DNA from: Microcaldota archaeon
Lineage (GTDB): Archaea; Micrarchaeota; Micrarchaeia; Micrarchaeales; CABMGC01
NCBI GenBank assembly: GCA_028867135.1
Contig: JAGWGW010000010.1
Span: 1 to 33,414, forward strand
Direction: 5' to 3'
DNA: 33,414 bases
Shown: positions 15,426 to 23,362 of the stretch, one piece after another
Layout: every line of letters begins with the position of its first letter
Numbering within the stretch: the first letter of the stretch is position 1
The notes under the pieces: generated by a model
Told to the model about the DNA's origin: nothing
Seen by the model: the letters and a program-made list of their open reading frames with translations, nothing else
Databases searched by the model: none
Made by a program: the position numbers and the translations under genes

Positions 15426-16922
15426 TCAGATGACGTACAACGAGAAGCTCCTCACGAACTTCTTGAAGAAGATGTATACTGGATTTGCATTCCTCTTTAC
15501 GTCCTTGACCATCTTCTTGTATCTGGACTTCTCCTCGGGCGAGAGCTTCCCCTCCTTGACGATCTCCTGCTTCTTCCCGTCGACAATCTGCGTCTCCCTC
15601 TTGTTGATTATGTCCTTCCTCACCATCGCGTACCATTCGTCGAGCGTGTTCCCATGCTGCTTGATCATGCTGAGGAAATCGTGCATCGTTATCTTTCTCC
15701 TCTTTCCCGTCCTGTCCTCCTCAGCCGCAGGTATCAGGGCCGCCTTGTCGCATATCTCCTCGATGTCTGCCTGCGAAAATCCCATGGTTGCCCTTGCAAG
15801 CCTTCCGAACGATATATTCCCGAGGGGCATGTTCTTTGTATTGTACCTGAATGCCCCTTTTCTGGTCAGGTATCCTGGTGGCGGTATGTAGATTGCTTCA
15901 CCGAATCTCTTGCTCCTCTTGAGCGCGGGATCTATATCCCAAGGCTGGTTCGTCGCGCCTATGACGAATATGCCTTCTGGGTTTGCCTCCACCCCGTCCA
16001 TCTCCTGAAGGAACTGGTTGACAGCCATTCTCATGTAGCTCGATTGCTCTCCGCCTCCGCCGCCCTCTCCGCCTCTCTTCTGCCCGAGAGCGTCGAGCTC
16101 GTCGAAGAACACCACACAGGGAACGGCCTTCCTTGCCTGCTCGAATATGGCATGCATGTTCTTCTCCGTATTCCCTGCGTACATATCGACAATCTCGTTG
16201 ATCCTTGCGATTATCACGTTCGTCTGTGTTTCGCCGGCAATGGCATTCACTAGGTAGGTCTTGCCGTTTCCTGGAGGGCCGTAGAAGATCACGCCCAATC
16301 CTAGTTTCTTTCCGTAGGCTCTGAGAAGCTCCGGTTTCTTGATTGCTAGGATTATGTTCTCGTGTATTATCTTTTTCTCCTTCTCCATGCCCACTACGTC
16401 CTTGAATGTTATCTTGGACTTGTGCCATTTGACCTTCTTGATCTGACCCTCCTCGACCTGCGTTTCCTTTGTCTCCCCAGATGCCTCCGCGTCTAGCTCA
16501 GGATGCTTCTTCACCTTGCTCTTGAGCTGCTCCAGCCTCGACCTTGCCTGCTCGTACTTGGGGTTCTTCGCCAATGCTTTCTGGTACCACTCCTTTGCAC
16601 CATCGTAGTCCTGCTGGTACTCTGCGATTATGCCCATTACATATGGAGCGTCATAGCTCTCGGGCTCTATGTTCAGCACGTTCTCCGCATCCCTGGTCGC
16701 CTCTTCGTACTTGTTGAGTATCGCGTATGACAGCGCCCTGTTGAAGTACGCGCTAGAATAGTTCGGATCCTCCTCTATCGCTTGCGAGTATAGGTCTATC
16801 GCCTCCTCGAACTTGTTGTCTTCGAAGAAGGTTCCAGCCTTCTTGTAGAGCTCCTTCGCCTTTGGATTTCCTGTGTCCCTTTTCTGCGTCTGCTCGGAGC
16901 TCTCCTTTTCTTCTACAGCCAA
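15426..16922 (-). CDS. TPR-containing AAA ATPase, Vps4/CdvC-like
   Basis: The N-terminal half carries about three TPR repeats (AKELYKKAGTFFEDNKFEEA, AYFNRALSYAILNKYEEA and YDGAKEWYQKALAKNP). After a charged linker comes one AAA module: Walker A GPPGNGKT (about 216-223), Walker B VVFFDELDA with the catalytic Glu, sensor 1 GATNQPWDID, then RFGEAIYIPPP, which resembles the RRFERRIYIPLP segment of Vps4/katanin-type enzymes. In Vps4/CdvC the N-terminal domain is MIT; here it is TPR. A Gly-rich insert (GEGGGGGE) follows Walker B. The frame extends to an ATG at 16988, but a TATA box at 16951-16961 inside the end of rnhA predicts initiation near 16930, so TTG 16922 or 16931 is preferred. It probably remodels protein complexes. 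Confidence 0.85.
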   Translation of the reverse strand: MAVEEKESSEQTQKRDTGNPKAKELYKKAGTFFEDNKFEEAIDLYSQAIEEDPNYSSAYFNRALSYAILNKYEEATRDAENVLNIEPESYDAPYVMGIIAEYQQDYDGAKEWYQKALAKNPKYEQARSRLEQLKSKVKKHPELDAEASGETKETQVEEGQIKKVKWHKSKITFKDVVGMEKEKKIIHENIILAIKKPELLRAYGKKLGLGVIFYGPPGNGKTYLVNAIAGETQTNVIIARINEIVDMYAGNTEKNMHAIFEQARKAVPCVVFFDELDALGQKRGGEGGGGGEQSSYMRMAVNQFLQEMDGVEANPEGIFVIGATNQPWDIDPALKRSKRFGEAIYIPPPGYLTRKGAFRYNTKNMPLGNISFGRLARATMGFSQADIEEICDKAALIPAAEEDRTGKRRKITMHDFLSMIKQHGNTLDEWYAMVRKDIINKRETQIVDGKKQEIVKEGKLSPEEKSRYKKMVKDVKRNANPVYIFFKKFVRSFSLYVI

Positions 16923-16941
16923 GGCTATCAATACAATCTGG

Positions 16942-17376
16942 TTAATCTGCTTTATATACTTTTTTAGCCATATCGTCGAGGAGCGCATTGAGGTGCCTGT
17001 CGACCTGCGAGATGTGCCTGTCCTCCCTTGGGACGTTCCTGAGAATGCATGACGAGAACCTCTTGGCGAGCGCCCTTGCCTTGCTGTTGGGGGCCTTCAG
17101 CTTTGCCTCCTTTACCTTGTAAGCGCCGGTTATCTGCTTGACCACCAATTCGCTGTCAGAGAAGATCCTTACGTCGTTCTCGAAGCCGTAGAGGCTGCCT
17201 GCAGCTTCAAGGGCTGCTATTATGGCTATGTACTCGGCCTCGTTGTTGGTCCTTATGCCGTTGTAGAACGCCTTCTCGAGAAGCTGCCTGCTGTTCTCGT
17301 CAAGGATCTGGAAGCCGGAGGCGCTTTCGCCGGGGTTGGACCTGGATGCGCCATCCGTGTATATCGTGAGAAGCAT
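16942..17376 (-). CDS. rnhA: ribonuclease HI
   Basis: This 144-aa protein has the RNase HI active site: the first aspartate in IYTDGASRSNPG (8), the glutamate in TNNEAEY, the aspartate in IFSDSELVVKQ (about 74), and a C-terminal HISQVDRHLNALLDDMA with the last acidic residue. It lacks the basic-protrusion helix of bacterial enzymes, as common in archaeal and RNase HI-like proteins. It removes RNA from RNA-DNA hybrids. The ATG at 17376 lies about 27 bases from a palindromic TATA shared with alaX, so the message is probably leaderless. Its 3' end contains the promoter of the AAA gene. RNase HII is also encoded 2 kb away. Confidence 0.93.
   Translation of the reverse strand: MLLTIYTDGASRSNPGESASGFQILDENSRQLLEKAFYNGIRTNNEAEYIAIIAALEAAGSLYGFENDVRIFSDSELVVKQITGAYKVKEAKLKAPNSKARALAKRFSSCILRNVPREDRHISQVDRHLNALLDDMAKKVYKAD
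16951..16961 (-). promoter_or_regulatory. TATA box for the AAA ATPase gene, inside rnhA
   Basis: The minus-strand sequence AAGTATATAAA lies within the last codons of rnhA. Initiation about 25 bases downstream falls at about 16930, next to TTG codons at 16931 and 16922 that are in frame with the ATPase, and after the ATG at 16988. Confidence 0.5.
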
Positions 17377-17395
17377 CGTATCAGGAGAATATCAA

Positions 17396-17408
17396 GATAT
17401 AAATTTAT
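17396..17408. promoter_or_regulatory. palindromic bidirectional TATA element for rnhA and alaX
   Basis: GATATAAATTTAT contains the perfect palindrome ATAAATTTAT (17399-17408). Its centre is about 27 bases from the rnhA ATG (17376, minus) and about 22 bases from the alaX ATG (17426, plus). No other TATA-like sequence lies between the genes, so one element probably directs two leaderless messages. Confidence 0.55.
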
Positions 17409-17425
17409 TAGCGTGCCCAATACTG

Positions 17426-18160
17426 ATGGGTTTCATGGCTGACAAGCTTTACTGGAGGGATCCCTACCTGCACGCGTTCGACGCGGACGTTGTGAGGACG
17501 CATGGGAACGCGCTCGTTCTGGACAAGACCGCATTCTATCCAACAAGCGGAGGGCAGCAGAACGACACCGGAAAGATCCTTCTTGAATCGCAGGAGTTCA
17601 GGGTGATCGATGTCAAGGAGGAGAACGGAGAGATACTGCACACGCTTGACAAGGAGTGCGTTATCAGGCCCGGGACGATGGTGCATTGCTCCATTGACTG
17701 GGACAGGAGGTACAGGCTGATGCGCAACCATACAGCCCTGCACGTAATCATAGGAGTCATAGTCTCTAAGTACGACAGGAACGGAAGGAGCACAGGAGGG
17801 CAGATATACGAGGACAAGGCGCGGATGGACTTCGACGTGGAAGGGTTCAACAGGGAGATGGCCGAGAAGGTCATAGCCGATGCGAATGCAGTGGTGCTTG
17901 AAGACAGGAAGGTCATCGCGAAGTTCCTGAGCAGGGAGGAGGCAAGGGAGATATCGAACCTTTCGAGGACTATGCCTGGAGACGATCTTCTCAAGAGCCT
18001 TGAAACGATAAGGGTCATCGAGATCGAGGGGCTTGACATACAGAACGACGGAGGCACCCATGTCCGGTCGACAAAAGAGGTGGGAACCATAAAGCTGCTG
18101 AAGTTCGAGAACAACGGCAAGCACAACAAGCGCATAGTCATAGCGCTTGATGCGCTCTAG
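17426..18160 (+). CDS. alaX: AlaX-type alanyl-tRNA editing protein
   Basis: AlaX proteins are freestanding editing domains that hydrolyse mischarged Ser-tRNA(Ala) or Gly-tRNA(Ala). The N-terminal part reads KTAFYPTSGGQQNDTG, as in AlaRS; the zinc motif is RNHTALHVI (H-x-x-x-H), then TGGQIYEDKARMDFD and the C-terminal NDGGTHVRSTKEVGTI. In AlaRS the last motif is C-x-G-x-H; here the cysteine position reads Asp while the histidine is kept. About 244 aa is the medium AlaX size. The reading frame runs upstream into rnhA, but ATG 17426 (or 17435) fits the TATA at 17396-17406 and a leaderless message. Confidence 0.9.
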   Translation: MGFMADKLYWRDPYLHAFDADVVRTHGNALVLDKTAFYPTSGGQQNDTGKILLESQEFRVIDVKEENGEILHTLDKECVIRPGTMVHCSIDWDRRYRLMRNHTALHVIIGVIVSKYDRNGRSTGGQIYEDKARMDFDVEGFNREMAEKVIADANAVVLEDRKVIAKFLSREEAREISNLSRTMPGDDLLKSLETIRVIEIEGLDIQNDGGTHVRSTKEVGTIKLLKFENNGKHNKRIVIALDAL

Positions 18161-18213
18161 AAAAAGCATTAAATAAGTATTCGTAGCATTTCAATCAGGC
18201 GATTAGTGATCTA

Positions 18214-18627
18214 ATGGGATTCTTCGATCTTTTCGGCAAGAAGGACGTATCAAAGGACCTGGCAAAGACCATGCCGTATGCGATAAGGACTGAGCTCGTG
18301 CCTTACAAGATAAAGGCGAACGTCAGGAGCAGCTCGTCGCTCAGGATAAGCCTGAGGAACCAGACCGAGGAGCCTGTGGTAAGCTCAGTCGTGGTCGAGG
18401 TCCCGGATAGGATAAGCTTGGACGAAACGGGCTTCACGAAGCAGAAGGAGGTAAGGCTCGGAACCCTTGCGCCAAAGGAAGAAAAGGATGCGATCATCAG
18501 CGTATTCGGAGATTCCGGGACAGACAAGGGGGAGTACACGGTTTCGATTACTGCGTTCATACACTACAGGGACTACGCGCATGTCCTGAACGCGATGAAG
18601 AAGAGGACCATCGTTGAAGCGATATAG
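18214..18627 (+). CDS. small conserved-looking hypothetical protein
   Basis: I do not recognise this 137-aa protein. It starts MGFFDLFGKKDVSKDLAKTM, an amphipathic N-terminus, followed by an all-beta domain of alternating strands (LRISLRNQTEEPVVSSVVVE, RISLDETGFTKQKEVRLGTL, GEYTVSITAFIHY) that recalls CARDB/NEW3-type immunoglobulin-like modules, although it has no signal peptide and is probably cytoplasmic. A TATA-like ATTAAATAAG lies near 18167, and an AGTGAT ribosome site sits just before the ATG. It is convergent with the winged-helix gene, three bases apart. Confidence 0.75.
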   Translation: MGFFDLFGKKDVSKDLAKTMPYAIRTELVPYKIKANVRSSSSLRISLRNQTEEPVVSSVVVEVPDRISLDETGFTKQKEVRLGTLAPKEEKDAIISVFGDSGTDKGEYTVSITAFIHYRDYAHVLNAMKKRTIVEAI

Positions 18628-18630
18628 GAT

Positions 18631-18960
18631 TCATGCCTCCTTCTTCGGCTGCTGCGGTTCCTCTTTCTTCTTCGGCTCCTCCTTGCTGTTGTTCGTGACC
18701 TTGCCCATTGTTGTCACTATCTCCTTTGCGACCGCTGTTCCCTTGTCCGTCAGATAGAGCCTCTTTATCCTGCCGTGCCTTTCTGTTGAGATCAGCCCCA
18801 TCTCCTCGCACTTGTTTACGAACTTGGTCGTGTGTATGTACGTGACGTTCGCCTCCTTCGCGAGGTCTGCTATGTGCCATTCCCTTGGGGTGTCGTTCAG
18901 CGTAAGGAGCAGCTTGACCTGCTTGTCCTTGAAAAAAAGTGTGCCTATCGAGTCAGGCAT
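18631..18960 (-). CDS. winged-helix transcriptional regulator
   Basis: The 109-aa protein has one winged-helix DNA-binding domain: LLLTLNDTPREWHIADLAKE (helices 1-2), the recognition helix in VTYIHTTKFVNKCEEMGLIS, and the wing TERHGRIKRLYLTDKGTAVA. The C-terminal 25 residues are Lys/Glu/Pro/Gln-rich and disordered. It resembles MarR-like archaeal regulators. Target genes are not visible, but it shares a divergent promoter region with the PRC-barrel gene, and an inverted repeat GGGTAAAACCC (18961-18971) lies directly before its ATG and could be its own operator. Confidence 0.85.
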   Translation of the reverse strand: MPDSIGTLFFKDKQVKLLLTLNDTPREWHIADLAKEANVTYIHTTKFVNKCEEMGLISTERHGRIKRLYLTDKGTAVAKEIVTTMGKVTNNSKEEPKKKEEPQQPKKEA

Positions 18961-18992
18961 GGGTAAAACCCGTCGTCTGCGATTAGGATATG

Positions 18993-19005
18993 GATATATA
19001 AATAT
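18993..19005. promoter_or_regulatory. TATA region shared by wHTH and PRC-barrel genes
   Basis: The AT-rich stretch around ATATATAAATAT reads as a TATA box on both strands, about 33 bases from the winged-helix ATG (18960, minus) and about 45 from the PRC-barrel ATG (19045, plus). The latter would have a short leader with a GGTGCTGAT ribosome site. Confidence 0.45.
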
Positions 19006-19044
19006 TAAAGCATTGGTATATAGTGCTCGAGAATTGGTGCTGAT

Positions 19045-19296
19045 ATGGTAAAATATGTTATAGCAGAGCAGCTCGTTGGGAAGGAGGTAATGACAAGCGA
19101 CGGATTCGACATTGGGAAGTTCGTTGATGCTGAGGTCAATGAGACAAACGGCAAGCTTGCCGCTTTGGTGATAGAGCCTAACGTGGACAGCGAGTTCGTG
19201 AACAAGCTGAACGTGAAGGCAGGGAAGCTGAGCGTTCCGTACTCGAGCGTGATGGCGGTCAATGACTTCATAGTCGTTGACAAGAAAGGATTCTGA
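19045..19296 (+). CDS. PRC-barrel domain protein
   Basis: This 83-aa protein is a single PRC-barrel: EQLVGKEVMTSDGFDIGKFV, then DAEVNETNGKLAALVIEP and KLSVPYSSVMAVNDFIVVDK. PRC-barrels are small beta domains used in RNA processing (RimM), photosynthetic reaction centres and many archaeal proteins of unknown role, where they may bind partner proteins. Size and pattern match standalone archaeal members. It is followed at once by RNase HII in another frame, with the likely start of that gene 14 bases after this stop, so the two are probably co-transcribed. Confidence 0.9.
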   Translation: MVKYVIAEQLVGKEVMTSDGFDIGKFVDAEVNETNGKLAALVIEPNVDSEFVNKLNVKAGKLSVPYSSVMAVNDFIVVDKKGF

Positions 19297-19310
19297 GACA
19301 AGGTGTTGTT

Positions 19311-20033
19311 ATAATAATCGCCGGCGGCGACGAAGCCGGTAGAGGCGCTGTTTTTGGACCCCTTACCGTGAGCATCGTCAGCATAAGCAAGGGAAGGGAG
19401 GCGAAGCTCTCCAAGGTTGGGGTCAGGGATTCCAAGCTGCTCACAAGGAGGAAGAGGAAGTTCCTGGTGGACGAGATATACTCTGTCGCCGAGGACGTCA
19501 AGGTCTACAAGATAGGCAACGACGAGATAAACAGGGCGATGCAGGCGGGCATGTCGCTTAACGAGCTCGAGGCATTCAACTTCGCGAAACTGATAGATTC
19601 CCTTGGCGAATATCCTTCCAGGATATACCTGGACTCGCCGGATGTGGTATCGGAGAGGTTCGGCGTAAGGGTCAGCCTTTTCTCGAGCCTGAGCATGAAG
19701 GTCTTTGGAACAAAGATCGTGCCTAGGGCCACGACACCCGAGATAAACCAGAAGAGGATCACGCTCATCGCTGAGCACAAGGCCGACCTGAGGTATCCTG
19801 TAGTATCGTGCGCGAGCATAATAGCCAAGGTGGAGCGCGACGAGGAGATAGACAGGATAAAGGACAGGCTCGGCATAGACATAGGCTCGGGCTATCCGTC
19901 TGACGGAAAGACGGTCGATGCGCTAAAGATGTACCTCAGGGACAGGACGGTCACCCCATACATAAGGGAGCGCTGGAAGACCATCGACATAATAAGGCAG
20001 CAGAAGATCAGCGACTTTTTGGAGAGCAAGTAG
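19311..20033 (+). CDS. rnhB: ribonuclease HII with non-canonical start
   Basis: RNase HII removes ribonucleotides and RNA primers from DNA. The catalytic motif GGDEAGRGAVFGP (usual form G-I-D-E-A-G-R-G) is encoded at 19323-19361, upstream of the first GTG (19368), so the gene must start earlier. Later family elements are VRDSKLL, IYLDSPD with the third acidic residue, and SCASIIAKVERDEEI with the fourth. The in-frame stop upstream is at 19278, and no ATG, GTG or TTG lies between it and the motif. The best-placed candidate is ATA at 19311 or 19314, five or eight bases after AAGGTG (19300-19305). CTG 19293 is another option. An assembly or sequencing indel is possible. Confidence 0.85.
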   Translation: MIIAGGDEAGRGAVFGPLTVSIVSISKGREAKLSKVGVRDSKLLTRRKRKFLVDEIYSVAEDVKVYKIGNDEINRAMQAGMSLNELEAFNFAKLIDSLGEYPSRIYLDSPDVVSERFGVRVSLFSSLSMKVFGTKIVPRATTPEINQKRITLIAEHKADLRYPVVSCASIIAKVERDEEIDRIKDRLGIDIGSGYPSDGKTVDALKMYLRDRTVTPYIRERWKTIDIIRQQKISDFLESK

Positions 20034-21452
20034 TCAGATGTTGAACTGCTCCATCCGCTTCCTGTGCTTGCCCAGCACCTCGTCGGATGCGAAGGATATC
20101 GCGAATATCAGTGCGAAGCCGATGACCGCTATGATGAACGCGTAGAAGAAGGCTGCCCTGGATGCGAATTCCGCTATCAGCACGCCTGCGACAGGCGCTC
20201 CGAGCGCGCTTCCGATGAACCTGAAGACGGTATTCGTCGAGGTCGCGAGGCCCATGTCCCTTGGGTCTATGCTGAATATCAGCACGTTGATCAGGGATAC
20301 CTGCAGCATCGAGAGCCCTGCGCCCGCTATGGCAGCGCCTGCCATCAGCGCGATTGGACCGGTCGAGTAGGCAGAGACAAGGAACCCCGCGACAGTTATC
20401 AGCGAGCCTGCGAACAGGAACGGCTTGGCGCCCATGCGGCTGACGAACTTGCCCACGATCGGAGCCATTATTATGTTCATTATGGCGAACGGGACCAGCG
20501 CAAGCCCCGTCTGGAATATGTTGAAGCCGTAGCCAAGGGGCGCATTGGACTCGAATTCGTACGCGTATGTCTGGTATCCCAGGAAGAAGCTGAGGCCGAC
20601 TATGAACACTATCAGGTTCGCTATCAGGACGTTCCTTTTCTTCAGCAGAGGGAGGTCTATAACAGATGCCTTGTCCTTCCTGTCGAACTTTGCGAAGACT
20701 GCTAGGAAGAACAGCCCCAGCGCAAGCATCGACAGTATTGGAGCCGATGTCCAGCCGAGCGTCGTGCCTTCGGACAGCACGAATACGAGCAGCGCGAGCG
20801 ACAGCGCGAGCAATATCGCGCCTATGTAATCGATGTTTACCTTTGGCCTCAGGTACTTCGACTCCCTTGTATACAGCAGTATCAGGATTGTGAATATGAA
20901 GACCAAAGGCAGAGCCGTATGGTAGGTGACCTGCCAGCCATACGTATTGGATATGAATGCGCCTATGGGGAGGCCTATCGCTGAGCCTGCGCCGAACATC
21001 GCGCTCAGGATCCCCTGCGCCCTGGGTATCTCATCCCTGGGGAACTGCTCCCTTACAAGGCTGAGCGCGAGCGGGAATATCGTAAGGCCTATGCCCTGTA
21101 TGAACCTTGCAGCGAGTATGAAAGGCAGGTTCGGCGCGAAGCCCGTTATGGCTACAGCGACAGTGTATACCGGCAGTATGTACTTCAGCATCATCTTCTT
21201 GCCGTGTATGTCTGCGAGCCTGCCCACTATTGGGTTGAGCGCTATGCCCGAGATAAGGTAGAGCGAGAGTATGAGACTTATCTGCGCCGATGTCGCATGG
21301 TACTGCCTGGCTATCGATGGCAGCGACGGCACCAGCATCGTCTCTATGTACATCACTATTATTATGAAACCAGAGAAGAGTATCAGCGCCTTCCTAGCAT
21401 AAGCCTTGTCATATTCTTCGTTCTCCAAGTGACCACTTTTAAAGAGGAGCAA
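20034..21452 (-). CDS. MFS multidrug-type transporter (DHA2/EmrB-like)
   Basis: This 472-aa protein has about 14 hydrophobic helices, which is the DHA2 drug:proton antiporter pattern. The MFS loop motif appears as GRLADIHGKKMML after helix 2, and a helix-5-type segment reads AMFGAGSAIGLPIGAFIS. Such proteins export drugs, dyes or metabolites across the cell membrane using the proton gradient. The start is uncertain: TTG 21452 and TTG 21428 are in frame, with a TATA-like TTTATTAAC near 21475. The gene is divergent from the carbamoyltransferase. Substrate cannot be inferred. Confidence 0.88.
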   Translation of the reverse strand: MLLFKSGHLENEEYDKAYARKALILFSGFIIIVMYIETMLVPSLPSIARQYHATSAQISLILSLYLISGIALNPIVGRLADIHGKKMMLKYILPVYTVAVAITGFAPNLPFILAARFIQGIGLTIFPLALSLVREQFPRDEIPRAQGILSAMFGAGSAIGLPIGAFISNTYGWQVTYHTALPLVFIFTILILLYTRESKYLRPKVNIDYIGAILLALSLALLVFVLSEGTTLGWTSAPILSMLALGLFFLAVFAKFDRKDKASVIDLPLLKKRNVLIANLIVFIVGLSFFLGYQTYAYEFESNAPLGYGFNIFQTGLALVPFAIMNIIMAPIVGKFVSRMGAKPFLFAGSLITVAGFLVSAYSTGPIALMAGAAIAGAGLSMLQVSLINVLIFSIDPRDMGLATSTNTVFRFIGSALGAPVAGVLIAEFASRAAFFYAFIIAVIGFALIFAISFASDEVLGKHRKRMEQFNI

Positions 21453-21517
21453 ACAGAGATAATGCTAGTAGAAAGTTAATAAAGCATGTCATTTAATTAG
21501 ATACAGGAGTGGGGAAG

Positions 21518-23311
21518 ATGACTGTTCTTGGAATAGGGGATGCGCACGATTCCGGAGCTGCGGCAGTGGAAAGGGGCGCTGTCACAGGCGCTGTAAACGA
21601 GGAGCGCTTCACTAAGAACAAGAACGAGTTCGGCTTTCCCTACCATTCAATAAGGCACATACACAGTGGAAACAGCAGCATAGACGCGGTTGCGCTTGCA
21701 TGGATAGGCGGCAGCGCGCTGATATCGAGGGTCTTCCCCGGCTGGGGCTCCTACAGGAGAAAACTGTGGAGAAGGGAGGTGCCCAAGCCTTCAAGGGTGA
21801 GCATGCACCTCTCGAACATGGCCTACAGGTTCATACAGAACCAGAGGCCCAGGAAAGCCTGGGAGCTTGTAGGCAGCTATGTCGGTAGGAACGTAACGAG
21901 GAAAAGGCTGGCGCACATATCGCACGACCTTTCGGCCAAAAGGATATACGTTGTTGAGCACCACATGGCGCATGTCGCATCGGCATACTACACCTCGGGG
22001 TTCAAGGACGCGCTCATCATAACCCTTGACGGAGCAGGGGACGGGCTGAGCGGAACGGTTTCTATAGGCGAGAGCGGGAGCATTCGCAGGCTGGCCGAGT
22101 TCAAGGCAAGCGCGAGCCTCGGGATACTGTACGGTGCGGCGACCCTCGCCTGCGACATGAGGTACGGGGAGGACGAGGGCAAGCTGATGAGCCTGGCAGC
22201 ATATTCGTATCCGAAAAGGCTGGAGGAGCTCAACAGGATATGCAGGTACGACAGGCAGAAGAAGCGGCTCGTGTCAAGCATCGGCACAAGGAGCGAGTTC
22301 CTGCTGGCGGAGTACATGAAGGACCACCTGCTATCGGGCAACGAAAGGGAGCAGTTCGCGTACGCCGTGCAGGCGCACGTGCAGGAGCAGGTTGTCGGGA
22401 TCGTCGGGCAGTGGGTCAAGGAGACGGACATACATGACATCGCCGTTGCAGGCGGCTTCTTCTCTAACGTCATAACAAACATGCTGATAGAGCACATGCC
22501 CGAGGTGAAGAGGCTGTTCGTATTCCCGCACATGGGCGACGGAGGGCTCTCGCTCGGCGCCGCTGCGCGCGTCGACTTCATGCTCAACGGAAGGTTCAAC
22601 ACCAAGCAGATAAGCGACGCGTATTTCGGCCCTTCGTACACGAATGAGCAGATAGAGGAAGCAGTAACAGCGTTGGCGAGGGAGAACCCGCAGGACATAG
22701 AGTACGATGAGATAGGGAATGTGGCAAAGTACGGCGCTGAGCTGCTGTCAGAGAACAGGATACTGCTGTGGTTCCAGAATGCGATGGAGTACGGACCCAG
22801 GGCGCTCGGGAACAGGAGCGTGCTCGCTCTGCCTTCTGAGAGTATTAACAGGGACAGGATAAACTCGATAATAAAGAGGAGGCCGTACTACCAGCCCTTT
22901 GCCAGCACCGTGCTTGCAGAGGATGCGAGCGGCCTTTTCGACGATTACGTAGGGAGGAACAGGTTCATGACGAGCGCGAACCATGTGAAGGAGGAGTACT
23001 ACGGGGCCCTCGTCGCCGCATCGCATGTAGACCACACTACAAGGCCCCAGACGCTTGAGGACGAGAATCCAGTATACAGGCAGTTGATACAGGAGGTGAA
23101 GAAAAGGAGCGGGGTAGGCGCTGTGCTTAACACGAGCCTGAACAAGCACGGCAAGCCCATGGTCATGAGCCCGCACGACGCGCTGTGGACTCTTATGAAT
23201 ACCGGGGCGGATACGCTGATCATTGGGGATTATGTCGTGAGGAAGGTTGGTCAGCCGGGCAGCGCAAAGGAGGGCATGAGGCGCAGCGCGGAGAACAGGC
23301 TCGCTGAATAG
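21518..23311 (+). CDS. carbamoyltransferase (NodU/CmcH/TobZ family)
   Basis: The 597-aa protein has the two-domain layout of this family. The N-terminal Kae1-like domain shows VLGIGDAHDSGAAAVERG, VEHHMAHVASAYYTSGF with the metal-binding histidines, and ITLDGAGDGLSGTV. The C-terminal YrdC-like domain shows MEYGPRALGNRSVLALP and VLNTSLNKHGKPMV. Members transfer a carbamoyl group from carbamoyl phosphate, through carbamoyl-AMP, to hydroxyl groups of sugars or antibiotics. Given several glycosyltransferases in the window, a surface or lipid-linked sugar is a reasonable target, but this is inference. ATG 21518 follows an AGGAG; the GTG at 21509 is less likely. Length is typical. Confidence 0.92.
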   Translation: MTVLGIGDAHDSGAAAVERGAVTGAVNEERFTKNKNEFGFPYHSIRHIHSGNSSIDAVALAWIGGSALISRVFPGWGSYRRKLWRREVPKPSRVSMHLSNMAYRFIQNQRPRKAWELVGSYVGRNVTRKRLAHISHDLSAKRIYVVEHHMAHVASAYYTSGFKDALIITLDGAGDGLSGTVSIGESGSIRRLAEFKASASLGILYGAATLACDMRYGEDEGKLMSLAAYSYPKRLEELNRICRYDRQKKRLVSSIGTRSEFLLAEYMKDHLLSGNEREQFAYAVQAHVQEQVVGIVGQWVKETDIHDIAVAGGFFSNVITNMLIEHMPEVKRLFVFPHMGDGGLSLGAAARVDFMLNGRFNTKQISDAYFGPSYTNEQIEEAVTALARENPQDIEYDEIGNVAKYGAELLSENRILLWFQNAMEYGPRALGNRSVLALPSESINRDRINSIIKRRPYYQPFASTVLAEDASGLFDDYVGRNRFMTSANHVKEEYYGALVAASHVDHTTRPQTLEDENPVYRQLIQEVKKRSGVGAVLNTSLNKHGKPMVMSPHDALWTLMNTGADTLIIGDYVVRKVGQPGSAKEGMRRSAENRLAE

Positions 23312-23362
23312 CGCGCCTTATTTGAACAAAATCTTTAAGAATCACATCGGGATTGTTCTTTT

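Noticed and set aside
15145-15891. 248-aa plus-strand frame opposite the AAA ATPase and helical protein
   Set aside because: It is the complement of two genes with clear motifs or codon structure; its Ser/Leu-rich sequence has no domain.
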